Positions 24,482 through 35,665 of a stretch of DNA of 64,000 nucleotides are shown one piece after another; the first letter of the stretch is position 1; every line of letters starts with the position of its first letter. Source of the stretch: Porodaedalea pini (Eukaryota; Basidiomycota; Agaricomycetes; Hymenochaetales; Hymenochaetaceae). The notes under the pieces are model-generated. The model saw only the letters and a list, made by a program, of their open reading frames with translations. It searched no databases and was not told the origin of the DNA. The DNA lies in contig NBAY01000010.1 of NCBI GenBank assembly GCA_002794775.1, forward strand, positions 682,001 through 746,000, written 5' to 3'. The position numbers were made by a program, and so were the translations under genes.

Positions 24482-25420
24482 TGTGAGGATGTTGATGCAG
24501 GAAGACGCGACGCGGCCGGGAGGATATAAAGACCTCAGTTCTTGCCCAGTATCGGGAAGGACAAAGGCCACGTAACGAGTCAGCGTCGACAATAGCACTA
24601 GTAATATGCTGGAATTCGGGCAAGCGGAGCCGAAACAGGCACCGCTCCGTACGTGCAGTCGTAATGTCTCAGATAAGAGATGAAAATTTTGCTTACATTC
24701 CGCACTCATGACAATGTAATTCCATCGCGTGCAACGCTGCGTCTGAACGGACACGTGCTGCCGCTGACGTCCTCGCCTTTGTTTTTCCACATAACACAGA
24801 GACAGCTACTGTGCGGCAATTTTGCAACCATTAAAAACCCCCTTTCAGGAAGCAGTAAAAGAAGCCTTATGTGACAAAGAAGTAATTGCCACGAGAACAC
24901 TATGATTGTGGCCTCGACTCGGACCGAGTCATACCGTCAGAACCTATGAGATAATTGGCCTAATATGTCTTCACGTTGGGCTTTGATGTTGTGTAGCTTA
25001 CCTAGGAGAGCCCTCTTAAAAGAGCTGTTTATATCCTATGCCCCTCGTTGACCAGTTCCGGGCACCCACACTGGATCCTAGTCATCATCCGAGATCCGGC
25101 AGTGACTTCAATGGGCTGAATATGATACTCGAAACCAAAATTGGTAGCTGCACGACAGAACGAGCCGCTTTGCCGCATAGCTCGTCCTTCCTATGTTGCA
25201 CGAAGCTTTGTCTCTGATTAACGGGTAAACACAAGCATTCGGACACTAGCGAATCGAAACAGAGCATCGGAAACAAAGGGGTTCACCGCAAAGCACATGA
25301 AGAACACTATCGTTCAATTGTTCGCCTGGAAAGACCTTTTCCAAATCACACTAATTCGGAAAGCCCTGGTGCGCGTATTTAATATATTGAACATGAATTT
25401 ATAAGGAGTGAGAAACGTAC
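24482..25420. other. Intergenic, about 0.9 kb
   Basis: Holds the promoter of oxygenase B on the left and the 3' end of the superoxide dismutase gene on the right. No motif recognised. Confidence 0.4.
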
Positions 25421-26312
25421 CGATCACTCCACAAGCTGAACGGGCGCCTGCATTTCCTGTTTTGAGGCTTTCGTCATTGCCGCCTTTTCCAAGATCATCC
25501 GTACCCTACAAGGTATATGATCAGACATGCGATACACCGCAACTTCGAATAGAGAGAAGGACGCAAGACAAGAGGACTGGAGAAAGTATTTGTGCCTTCA
25601 TTTAGCTGCTAGGCTATCTTCTGCCACAAACTCGTCCCTTGGTAGTCAATAGTCAGGCACAAGACTTACGGCGTGAACAACAACGCTGCGGCCAATGATG
25701 CTGAATGGTCCGTTGAGCGAGATCAACTTGTCCGTAAACGTAAAGCTCGCAACTCCAGATCCGTTGCTCTGAATGTTGCCCAGATCACCGATGTGCCTGT
25801 TGGAATCACTTGGTGCCCCGTGCGTCTTGCCCAATGGATTGAAGTGAGGACCTGAAGATATGCATCCAGACGTTGCATCACCGAGTTGGCTGAGCATTCG
25901 CGCCACTAAAAATCAGAGAATGGTATAGTATATTATGGACGACGGACTGTATATGAAACCCTCGTTTCGCATTTGGGTCGAGATTCTTGATTTCGCCAGA
26001 GATAGTCACTGGTGCGCTTGCACCGACTTGGGAGAACGAAACGGTTCCAGTGACTTCTGAATCACCACTGAGCACGACAACAGCCTGCGCATATGTAAGA
26101 CATTAGCTCCGTCAATACAGTTGTTCATTCCTAACCTTCTTCACAATGAAAGCAGGATCGGGACCAGGAGTCGGCTCGGAGTAGATGAACACCCGCCACA
26201 GGAAGATCAAGACAGCGGCAAGCGCGATCAGCGTGCAGGTGGTTGCACGGCCTTTTGAGCGTTGCTGGCCAACGAGACTCGACATTTGCTTGCTAGCGTC
26301 CATGGAGGGCAT
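25421..26312 (-). CDS. Cu/Zn superoxide dismutase with N-terminal membrane anchor
   Basis: Converts superoxide to oxygen and peroxide. ATG 26312 opens [20 protein letters not shown], then a single hydrophobic segment [21 protein letters not shown] and a Pro-rich linker. The catalytic domain starts [20 protein letters not shown]. Splicing at CA|GTCCGT..GCTCAG|C gives [14 protein letters not shown] with two copper His; then [21 protein letters not shown] and SVVVHA carry the other metal His and Asp residues. The exon [13 protein letters not shown] to [10 protein letters not shown] contains the active-site Arg and second disulfide Cys. Final residues after GVIG are uncertain: a GTACGT donor follows and the last tiny exon was not placed, so the 3' end may lie slightly left. 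The anchor predicts a lumenal or extracellular enzyme tethered to a membrane, unlike cytosolic SOD1. Confidence 0.85.
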
Positions 26313-26567
26313 TGACAAGGTTGAAGAGGGAAAATGTGTTATGCTCGTCTCATGACTCTCATCTTTGTCACAGTGGGAAACAGGACGCGCCCGCGCGAGA
26401 CACGCTTTACATAAGTCTCGTGACAGACACTCATAATGCGACTACTACAACATCGACGACTACAGACACGCTCAGCTTACCGCCGACCACCACCATCGCC
26501 GTTGAGCACCTCTCTACTTTCCTTCTACTGGGAACTCTCTAGTTTCATCTCAGAAGCAAGTGGAAAA
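26313..26567. promoter_or_regulatory. Shared 255-bp promoter region of SOD and POB3
   Basis: Head-to-head start codons only 255 bp apart imply overlapping divergent promoters. No TATA box was obvious on either side. The region is rich in ACTACA/CATCGAC-type pyrimidine-poor repeats but no named site was identified. Confidence 0.5.
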
Positions 26568-28819
26568 ATGACTACGCAGTTCGACAACATCTATCATGAA
26601 CTGTCGCCGCAACAAGGCAGTAAGCTCCAGTTTACGAGCTTGCGAGAACGCGCGCTGATTACGCATAGAATTTCGTATGGCCGCAAGTGGAATGGCCTGG
26701 ATGAACAATGAAACGAAAGCAGTTGTATCTGTACCTGCTGGTGATATCAAGTGGGCAGCGTGGATGCGTGTCGCACGAAATTTCCGCCTTCGTCTCGGCC
26801 TGAAGGAGAAAGGCAGACGCGAAAACTTCGATGGTTTCATGCGTGATGTGATTGCCATTTCTTGGGTTGGATGGTTGAAACTGACACGGAGAAATATTCA
26901 TAGGATCATGACAAGTTGACGAGTCTTATGAAACAGCACTACGGGATCATTCTGGAAAACAAAGAAATCTCGTTTAAAGGGTGGAACTGGGGCGCGACAG
27001 ATTTCCAAGGTGCTATCTTTAGCAACATCACTCCCGTATCATACTCATGGCTTCCATCGCAGGCCAAGATCTGGCGTTTCTAGTCTCCAACAAAACCTCT
27101 TTTGAGTTGCCACTACAAAAGGTCGCGAACTCAAACATTGCCGGACGGACGGAGGTCTCGCTGGAGTTTGCCACGTCTGCAGCAAACCGGCCAAGTAAAG
27201 GCGCAGCTGATGAGCTGATGGAGATCCGCTTCTATGTACCGGGAACGACTACGAAGGACACAGGGTCAGACGCCGCTGAAGAAGATGCCGCTGAAGCAGA
27301 CGGGGAGGAGACCAGCGCGGCGCAGGCTTTCCACGACGCAGTCAAGGATAAGGCCGAGCTAGGAGAGGTTTCGGGCGATGTTATTGTCAACTTCGAGGAA
27401 GTATTAGTGCTGACCCCGCGTGGGCGATACGATGTGGACATGTTCCCTGATTTCCTGCGCCTTCGTGGAAAGACGTATGACTACAAGATAAACTATGACG
27501 GGATCTCAAAGCTTTTCCTCCTACCGAAGGACGACCAACACGTTTTATTCATTGTAAGCTAACATTCTTTTCATATCTTATTCGAGCTATGGCTTACGGT
27601 CAAACAGCTCAGCCTTGTGAATCCTATTCGCCAAGGTCAAACCCGCTACCAGTTCTTGGTCATGCAGTTCGACAGAGAGGAAGAAATTAAAGCTGAACTG
27701 AATATCGAAGAGTAAGTGGCTCTTGGTTGTCTCTTTAATTCAACGTTGATCTTTTTGAAGGGAGGAGCTTTTGAACTACGAAAAGTTGCAGAAGCAATAT
27801 GAAAGCTCGTCTTTCGAGGTGGTTTCGAGCATATTCCGCGCACTTTCTCGTAATAAGATAATAGGGTCTGGGAGCTTTTCAAGGTATAGATCATTATTTC
27901 TACCTTTAAAATCTGACGCTGATGCTTGACAAATAGCCGTACTGGCCATCCGGGTATCAAGGCAAACTTGAAGGCCGTCCAAGGAGACCTATTCATTCTC
28001 GAGAAATATATATTCTTTGTAGCGAAAACACCCCTTCTCATCGAACTCTCAGATATCCACCAAGTGAACTTCTCTCGGTGAGTGTCGAGTACGTTTCTCT
28101 ACTTTATTTTGTTGATACGAGTCACTTCTCGCAGCGTTGGTGGGCCCATGGCAACGTCTCGTACCTTCGATCTCGTCGTCGTAACCAAGTCTGGTCCAGA
28201 GCACACATTTTCTAGCATCAACAAAGAGGAACACGAGGGTGTTGAGACTTATCTCAAGAGCAAGAAGCTGCGCGTCAAGAACACCATGGCTGAGGATCTT
28301 GCAGCTCCTGCATTAGATGACGACGAAGACGAAGAGATGCAGAGCGTTGTCAGCAGCGGGGATGAAGTACCCAAGCCGCGTCTCGGAGGGGCCGACGACG
28401 ATGATAGCGAAGAGGGTAAGATCTTCCTCCTGCGCCGTATATTGGTTTGCCTGACTCTTTCTACTCCATGATTAGATGAGGACTTCCAGGCATCATCATC
28501 GGACGAAGGCTCACCATCCTCCGCATCTGACTCTGACTCTGACGGTGCGGCCTCTGTATCCGACGCAAGTGGTGACCTCGACATCGCGCAGAAAGGGAAA
28601 AAGAAGAAGGGAGGTGCGAAGGGAAGTGACAAGCCGAAGAAGAAGAAAAAGGCGAGTGAAGACGCGGCGCCCAAGAAGAAGGCTAAAGGCGGTAACGATG
28701 ATGAGGATAATGTCATGGATGTGGACGAGGAATCGAAGGCGAAGCCCAAACCAAAACCAAAAGCGAAGACAGCAGATGAAGGTGACGGGCCTGCGAAGAA
28801 AAAGCAAAAGAAGGATTGA
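26568..28819 (+). CDS. POB3: FACT histone chaperone subunit POB3 (SSRP1)
   Basis: POB3 pairs with SPT16 to displace and rebuild nucleosomes during transcription and replication. ATG 26568 gives [17 protein letters not shown], the POB3_N start. Later exons read [40 protein letters not shown], then [30 protein letters not shown] and [20 protein letters not shown] (first PH-like region), [30 protein letters not shown], then [18 protein letters not shown] text of the second PH region and [20 protein letters not shown]. The tail is acidic (ADDDDSEED) and then Lys-rich ([10 protein letters not shown]). There is no HMG box, as in fungal POB3. About eight short introns, stop TGA 28817-28819. The 171-codon frame starting at 27047 is an internal exon read from an intronic ATG. 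Confidence 0.93.
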
Positions 28820-29256
28820 TAGATGGTTCATATCCTTTCCCCTTCGTTTGTTCTTTTGTGCTTTGTCATTCTATGTACCTGTCTCTTGCTTGCTTACTGT
28901 ATAATTGCCTTATAACCTCATCATGATCTGTCGCCTCGGCATATTGTACTGAAGCATTCATCTCGCGTCAGGTCGCGTAAAGACCAGCCCTAAAAGCATC
29001 GCACGTCACCTTTGCAAGCCGTTATGGCTCATGAACTCCTTTACCTTGTGAAATGATGTGACTCGCAACTATGCGCAGTACATGCTTCTATTTTTTTTCT
29101 CTGACTCAAGCATTAATTTTGTCGAACGGTCCCGGAGCTTAGTATAAAGCCTCGAGACTTGGTTATCTGTCTCAGCTCACTGAGTTCTCGACCGACCCGC
29201 AAACGTATCTCAAGGTCAATACATAACACGACGGTGCAAGGGTTGTTCTCTACTAT
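28820..29256. other. Intergenic, promoter of oxygenase C
   Basis: Tandem spacer between POB3 and the third oxygenase paralogue. Nothing distinctive. Confidence 0.4.
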
Positions 29257-30911
29257 GATTGAAGATGGCCCTAATGTCGAAATGCTGAGCATCGACGGTG
29301 ATTGGAGCGACATCGAGGTGCATTCCGGCGAGAATGTAGTAGAAAGTAAAGCTGGTGAGCGCTGTTTGATACAATCGTTTATTACAGCACACTCATATAT
29401 ATGCTTCCATAATATGCACATAAAGCTGAAATAACACATGTACAAGATACAGCAGGTAGACTTGGCGACGTCCAGTCGGAGAACAGGCCTCAGGAGAAGA
29501 GATCACATTCTATGGGAGAAAAACTCAATATGCTCGAGTCTGCGGTCACCAATACTCGACCACCTTACTGCGCGGGAACTGTCCCTCTCGACGCGAAAGA
29601 CTTCATCCTTTATTACGGGAAAAAGGAGTCCTCGAGGTTTGTATCGATGCTTCAAACCCCCAGACTTGTTATGTCTAATGCTTTCGGATCGTTAGACGAA
29701 TCGACTTCAGCCGTAGCGTGAGCAACAAAGCGCTGAAGCATCTCTTTGATACGTGCGACAGGGAGACTTATGGTCACAATTATGATGACTTACTCAATAC
29801 ATCGCACCGTAAGGCGGGAAAGCTGGACGCCGCATATTTCTCCACGAAAATTGACGTTGAACGCTCCGGTCTTATGGACGCCGTTCGTTATGACCTGCTT
29901 GCGCGTGATGAAGGTCGTAGACCCATCAAAGCTGACCTGTATCAGATGAATGTCTATGGTGTGTCGAAAGTCTTCTCGACTCGACTAATCGATTTATCTC
30001 ACGACCGCCAACTTGAAGGCAAGGGCTCGTTTTCTAAAGCACACAAGGACACGCTGAGAAGCATGATGATGTTTGGATCTCTTGTCATTGTGCTCCCGAC
30101 TCCACATGAGGACGGTGCCTTGATTCTTCGACGCGGTGAAAATATATGGATAGTCGACTCCGCGAAGTCGCTTGCAGAGACACCCGTTCCTCACTTGCAC
30201 ATAGCATATATTGCATTCTTCAGCGACGTCGAGCATGCGGTCATTCCTATCAGTTCAGGCTACCGAGTGACGCTCAAGTACCACCTGTACTATGGCGAAA
30301 GCCCGCGCTCGAGCGGTATGGTGCTTCCCAAGACGCTTCCCGCCAACGAGTTCAGCGTCAAAAGCGCGCTTCGGGTCCTACTCGAGGACGGCAGATTCCT
30401 TCCGAAAGGAGGGCATCTTGGTTTCGCTCTCAGTCATGAGTATCCAGTTGAGAACAAGCCGAAGGAAATGAACATGTTGGACTTCATCGCGCAGGGCCTA
30501 AAGGGCAGTGATGCATTGCTCGTGAAAGCATGCATGGACTTCGAGCTCGACGTGAGTCTCAACGTCGTCTACCAAGATGAGCTGTATGGGACTGTATATG
30601 AAGTTATCGTCAGCAAGGCAGTCAATCTCGAAAGGCACCAATTAGATCACGGGAAACTACTTTGGGAGCATCTGAAGGACTATCATGGCGCCAAGTTGGT
30701 CAACATTATCAATAAAAAGGATTGGGATCATACAGAACTCGACTTCCGAGTTTATTGGGTCTCGAGAAAGACACCCTACAATGCGCTAAATGCGACTTAC
30801 ATGGCGCATGGGAACCAGGTTGATATAGGACATGCCTGCGGTCGTTTTTGCCTTATAGTGAAAGTTGGGCCGCAAGGAAATCGTGCAACTGTCGAAGAAA
30901 CTGCTGAATAA
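29257..30911 (+). CDS. 2OG-Fe(II) oxygenase-like protein, paralogue C
   Basis: Exon 1 (ATG 29257, MIEDGPNVEMLSIDGDWSDI) is an acidic leader absent from paralogues A and B. The GCTG|GTGAGC..CAG|GTAGA join continues RLGDVQSENRPQEKRSHSMG and then the family start KLNMLESAVTNTRPPYCAGT. Further exons carry RIDFSRSVSNKALKHLFDTC, KIDVERSGLMDAVRYDLLAR, then GKGSFSKAHKDTLRSMMMFG, FFSDVEHAVIPISSGYRVTL and the long C-terminal domain to TAA 30909-30911. HKD, EH and GYR give the expected metal and 2-oxoglutarate residues. The stretch after HKD differs from B (LRSMMM instead of PRGTTM). Intact by eye; function and substrate unknown. Confidence 0.75.
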
Positions 30912-31357
30912 CCACCAAGCGTACAGCGCACTACGTACGATCCTTAATGCCCTGCTTACATGTATAACTTCAATACAGTATAGTACAAATGAACTCCTTC
31001 AATAGGAAGGGAAATACAACTTACGAGTAGACGTTTTTGCACCGACGTGTAGACCGTGGCTTCGCAAGATAACAACGCGACGCCATTTTCCAGCAGATCG
31101 ACAAGGGTAATGAACATTGTTGATGCGTGCCATTCTCAAGCAACTTACAGCTTGCAGGAAGTCAAGACCCAAAGAAGGATAAAATAAAGAAGTGCATGAA
31201 CTTGGTCTTAGTCAAGTATGACATAGGTGCATGGAGAGTAGGATACAGGACATGAGATTCAGACATACGCACGGAGCTCTTCCATCACCAACCGCTCGCT
31301 AGACTCGCGTTCCAGAAAGTACACAGCGCGGCGCTCATCACTCGTAAACAACCGCGC
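30912..31357. other. Convergent intergenic spacer
   Basis: Lies between the 3' ends of oxygenase C (+) and RPL17 (-) and should hold both polyadenylation regions. Nothing else recognised. Confidence 0.4.
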
Positions 31358-32124
31358 TTACGAGCTGCGCGCGGCCTCGATCCGCTTCCTCGCCACCTGC
31401 CGTCTGTTGAGACCAGAAAGGTTGCTCCGCGCAACATCTTTGTCCTTCGCACGCTCGACCTCCTCCTCTGTCGCACCGAGTATGATCTCGATGTGGCAAG
31501 GGTGACCCTGGTACGGGTTGATGCGACCGTGCGCACGGTACGTGCGGCGGCGGGTCTTGGGCGCCTGCTGGACAACAATGTTTTTGATGTAGAGGTCCTC
31601 GAGCGCAAGTGACTTGGCGTCCGCGTTCGATTCGGCGTTCTTGAGGAGGCGCGTAATGAAGCGAACAGACTTTTCGGGCCAGCGACCTGATTTTCATTAT
31701 ACACATGAGCTTATCGAAAGGACTTGCGGCTTAGAGTACGAGCTACGCACCCTGAGTCGCCTTGAACTGCTTCGCCTGGCTCGCACGTCCGACGCCGCCA
31801 GAGAAACGGCGGAAGGGGATGACCTGCTTGTGCTCCGCAACGTCGCCGAGATACGAGTAGGCCTTGGTGAGTTTCAGGCCAGTGAGAGCTGCCGCAACCT
31901 CACGCATGTTCTTGAAGTGTGTGCGGAGGTACTCACCGCGTGCGCGGGAGGCTGGACAGAACGGAGAACCCGACCAAAAGCATGTTAGGACTGGCGGAAC
32001 GCATCGAGAACATATCTGAACGCACTTTTTTCGGGGTTGGTCGCAAGCACGGCGGAAGCGTAGCGGACTGTCAGACAGTTGAGCTCATATGGCAGACGAG
32101 CAGCAATACGGCATCACTTACCCA
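31358..32124 (-). CDS. RPL17: 60S ribosomal protein L17 (uL22)
   Basis: Structural protein at the nascent peptide exit tunnel. The first coding exon is only ATGG (32124-32121) before GTAAGT; after a 53-nt intron (32120-32068) the next exon supplies TC CGC TAC, giving [15 protein letters not shown]. Exon 3 reads [40 protein letters not shown] and [13 protein letters not shown]. The last exon has [40 protein letters not shown] and [20 protein letters not shown] to TAA 31358. These are universally conserved uL22 blocks and the length (about 183 residues) is normal. The open frames listed over the last exon in other phases are shadows. Confidence 0.95.
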
Positions 32125-34269
32125 TTGTTTGGTGTCTTGAGGCTGCTCTCGAAGGCGTGAACGATGAGGATAACTTTCGACGACAGATGTTGCTGTACAG
32201 TTTTACTGTATATAGTGTTGCGTTCGCACACCTTTTTCGGCCTAATATACAGTCATGGACCGGTCCTTATAACACCACTTTTTCTTTTCCTACCCTTTTT
32301 CTCATCATTGTTTCTCAAACAAAAAATACTATCTAATATCCATGCTACTCAAGCATACTTTTGCAAAATTTGAAATGAAAATAACTCAAAGTAAAAGAGG
32401 TATAAGGTGCATACATTTTGACTCTGAAATGGCCGTACCACTCCTTGTAACACAACTTTCTCACGCCCTAAATATTGAACTGCTGCTTTCATCTTCAGTG
32501 ATAACTTCAATGTATATTACCTCCAAATATTCATTGGAATCCTTTGGAAGCTTGTGTCTGAGTATGTGAGGTTCCAGAGGGACTCTTGTAGGCCTTAATC
32601 ACTCTAATTTACTTGCTTTTCTTTATTATACATGCCTCTTTACTGTTCTCATCTAACAATGTTTGCCTTACAATCACCTTCCAGTTTTAATAAACTATTT
32701 CTGAGACATACTATTGCAGTAATGGATGAGGTGGAGGAGGCTGGAAGTGATCAGTCACAGCTTCATGTGACAGTACTGGTACATGATTTGTGGGTCAATG
32801 TGACTTATGTATTACACCCCCCCCCCAAAGCATCAGGTTCAACTTCCTTGAATTTCTGTACAATACTAGACTCATTTTTTTTTCCCAGAAAAAATACATG
32901 TAGCTTATATATAGAGTACTAGATACTATACTATCTTTTTTACTAATTTGAAATTGCAATATGTTTGAGTGTAGAGGATCAAAGTTTTTTTGAACTGCTT
33001 CAGATCTGGCAAAATAATGGCCATCCCAACTTTGCTTCACTCGTATCTTTATAAATTCTGCATTGCTTTACGCCAATTTTTTTTTCTGTAGCATGTTCAG
33101 GTGATGCAGATTGTAATTGTGTTTTTTTTTTTTTTGAGCTAAGAAATGTGTTGCAGAGTCACTGCACAACATGTGTTACAAGGAGTGAGGGTGTTACAAG
33201 GACCAGTCCATGATTGTAGAAAGTGTGGCCTTTGCATTGTGACTACATGTTGTAGGGCTGCCAGCACCCCTGGCATTGGATTCTTAGTTTGTAGTATAAT
33301 TAGTCAGCAGATGTATACTACTGTGATCAGTAGTCACTTGGTCATACAGGTTATACTTGGGCACACACTACAATGAGCTCCCTTGGCCAAACATGCTGAG
33401 AGCACTTACTAGTCCCTCTCAGCCTTGCTAGCCAGCTTTCAGCACTCAACACACTTCCTCAGTCAACTACTCTCTTAGTGGGGATCAGCATTGCATGTTA
33501 GAAAAGTGTGCCTCATTTTTTTTAGTTGGAGTGTAAATATGCACCTAATATAGAAATTTGTGGCAACATGTTTGTTGAAAGTTTTGCAAGACCAACTAGA
33601 AATTCTACTGGCAGTTCTCTGGATGGATTATATTGAAATTGAGTTGTGAGATTTAAGATAAGATAATAAGAAGCCTTGAGGGAAAGTTCTCATGGTCGAA
33701 CAGTTGATTATTGCACTTCTGCCAATGCTTATTTGTGTGGCAGTGGCACCAAGAATTATCTACAGAATTACTAGTAGTACAAACCAAGTTATCATGCCTG
33801 TCTAATGCATTAAGTAGTTCCATTAATTTATCTGCCTTTTTCTTTAGTTTGATGTCTATGGGTATCTAGGGAGTTTCTAATTGATTGAAGCTCTAGGTCT
33901 TTAGTACTGATGTCTTCCTGTAGGTGTTCAATTGTTGAGTGAAGGTCATTGATGAATTTAGCTTGTGAGATGTGATGTTTTGATGTTTGGTGAGTTGCTG
34001 GTTTGTTTCCTTCAATTTGGCCATTAGGCCTTTTATTTGTTCTGTGGCTAACTGGGTATATCTAGGTATTGAACCTGTTCTACACATTGTATTGCTCTGT
34101 ACTCACCTATGTGTCAGCTGGCCATTCTTTGACTACTGTACACTTTCCCAATCTTCCCACTCTGCCAGTTTCCCATTTAGGTAATGATCCCACCACCTGT
34201 CATTCCTGCTTATGCAACATTCCCAACTTTATGGCTTTCTTTGATTTACAATGTTCCTGGTGTTTTGAC

Positions 34270-35151
34270 ATTCCTGACATTATTGACATTTCAACTTTCA
34301 GACTTTTACATGTTCCCACTTTGTTGGACACTTATCCCTGCCTCTTCCATGTCTGTCCTGACCATCTGATGTTATCCTTCAATCCTCCATTCCACTGGCA
34401 AATGTCCCTCACCCTTTTCCTTACCATTTGGATCTCCTGACATCTGACATTCCTGTGTTAGAGTATGACCATGTACTCAACAATCACTTAACCATCATGC
34501 CCGTGTACGATGTGGGCAGAGGTCAAGCAATGTGGGAGAATGATAGCAGGCGCTGTTCAGGCGACCACCACACCCACAGACCCAGGAGTGAAGAGGGGAG
34601 GAGTCGAACACGCAAGCGTCGCGGACGACGTTGTCAAGAGCAAGTAGTAGTGGATTCCAAGAATGCTGGGGTAAGGGACAATACAGGTGAACGAGCTACC
34701 TATATACGCAGCACTTGTGAGACCTAACTACTATAAAGAGGATGACGTTCCTGGGAAGTAGAATGTGATGGAACATCATGGAATGTTCTTACTAATGAGC
34801 GGACGACGTCGCCCACAACCATGTGCAAGGGTCACGCAATTGATAAGTGGATGACATCAGCGGAAGGAGTGACATTGGACGTAGTCCGGTGAGGGTAGGG
34901 AGGGAAGGGACGTCGGAGAGGGTGAAGACGATGAAAGAAGGGGAAAAGGAGAATGCGCACTTGGGATCCTAACATCCTGATGTTTTTGACATTTTGGCTC
35001 TCAGACTCCTACATGTTCCCACTTCATCAGACACTTATTCCTGCTCCTTTCATGTCCCATCCAACCACCTGACATTGTCATTCAACCAGCCATTGTACTG
35101 GTCAATGTTCCTTACCCTTTTTCTTATTGTTCAGACCTCTGGCTGCTGTTA
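34270..35151 (+). repeat. Imperfect direct repeat of about 180 bp, split by a solo LTR
   Basis: The stretch about 34,270-34,450 (TTGACATT..CAGACT..ACATGTTCCCACTT..) recurs at about 34,985-35,151 with the same order of words (TTGACATT, CTCAGACTCCTACATGTTCC, GACACTTAT, CTGCTCC, CATGTC, CTTACCCTTTTTCTTA). Both copies are interrupted at the same relative end by solo LTRs. They are probably units of an older tandem repeat or two copies of an older element. Confidence 0.6.
34456..34974 (+). mobile_element. Solo LTR, copy 1 (family distinct from the Gypsy element at 45.6 kb)
   Basis: Starts TGTTAGAGTA and ends GGATCCTAACA, the TG..CA ends of an LTR, and is flanked by perfect 5-bp direct repeats TCCTG (34451-34455 and 34975-34979). 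No internal retroelement sequence, so a product of LTR-LTR recombination. It contains CTATAAAGAG near 34,730, a possible TATA box that sets the orientation. The 99-codon open frame inside it is not a gene. Confidence 0.88.
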
Positions 35152-35156
35152 GGACT

Positions 35157-35665
35157 CCAAGTGCGCATTCTCCCTTCCCCTTTCCTTCATCGTCTTCATC
35201 ATCTCCAATGTCCCCTCCCTCCCTCTCCCCACTGGACTCTGTCCGTCGTCGCTCCCTTCGCTGATATCACCCACTTATCGATCGCATGACCCTTGCACGC
35301 AGTCACTGGCGACATCGTCCACTCATTAGTAAGAACATTCCACAATGTTCCATCACATTCCATTTCCCAGGAACATCATCCTCTTTATAGTAGTTAGGTC
35401 TCACAAGCACTGAGTATATAGGTAGCTCGTTCGCCTGTATTATCCCTCACCTCAGTATTCTTGGAATCCACTACTGCTTGCTCTTGACAACGTCGTCCGT
35501 GATGCTCGTGTGTTTGACTCCTCCCCTCTTCACTCTTGTGTCTGTGGGCATGGCAGTCACCTGAACGGTGCCCGCTATTGTTCTCCCATGTTGCTTGACC
35601 TCTGCCCACGTCGTATGCGGGTATGATGGTTAAGTGATTGTTGAGTACGTGGTCGTACTCTAACA
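35157..35665 (-). mobile_element. Solo LTR, copy 2, inverted
   Basis: Reverse-complement relative of copy 1, TGTTAGGACTCC..CTCTAACA, flanked by 5-bp repeats GCTGC (35152-35156 and 35666-35670). The two copies form a large inverted repeat of about 0.5-kb arms separated by 182 bp. Translated shadows of both arms align over about 75 residues, which shows they are the same family. Confidence 0.88.

Noticed and set aside
31285..31706. Two minus-strand open frames of 122-139 codons at the RPL17 3' exon
   Set aside because: Out-of-phase readings of the conserved uL22 exon.
34428..34727. Open frames in the two solo LTRs (also 35394-35717)
   Set aside because: They resemble each other only because the LTRs are copies; LTR ends and TSDs explain the sequence, and no protein family fits.
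34456..35665. Inverted repeat read as a DNA transposon or MITE with 0.5-kb terminal repeats
   Set aside because: Each arm has complete TG..CA ends and its own different 5-bp TSD, which two separate LTR insertions explain better.
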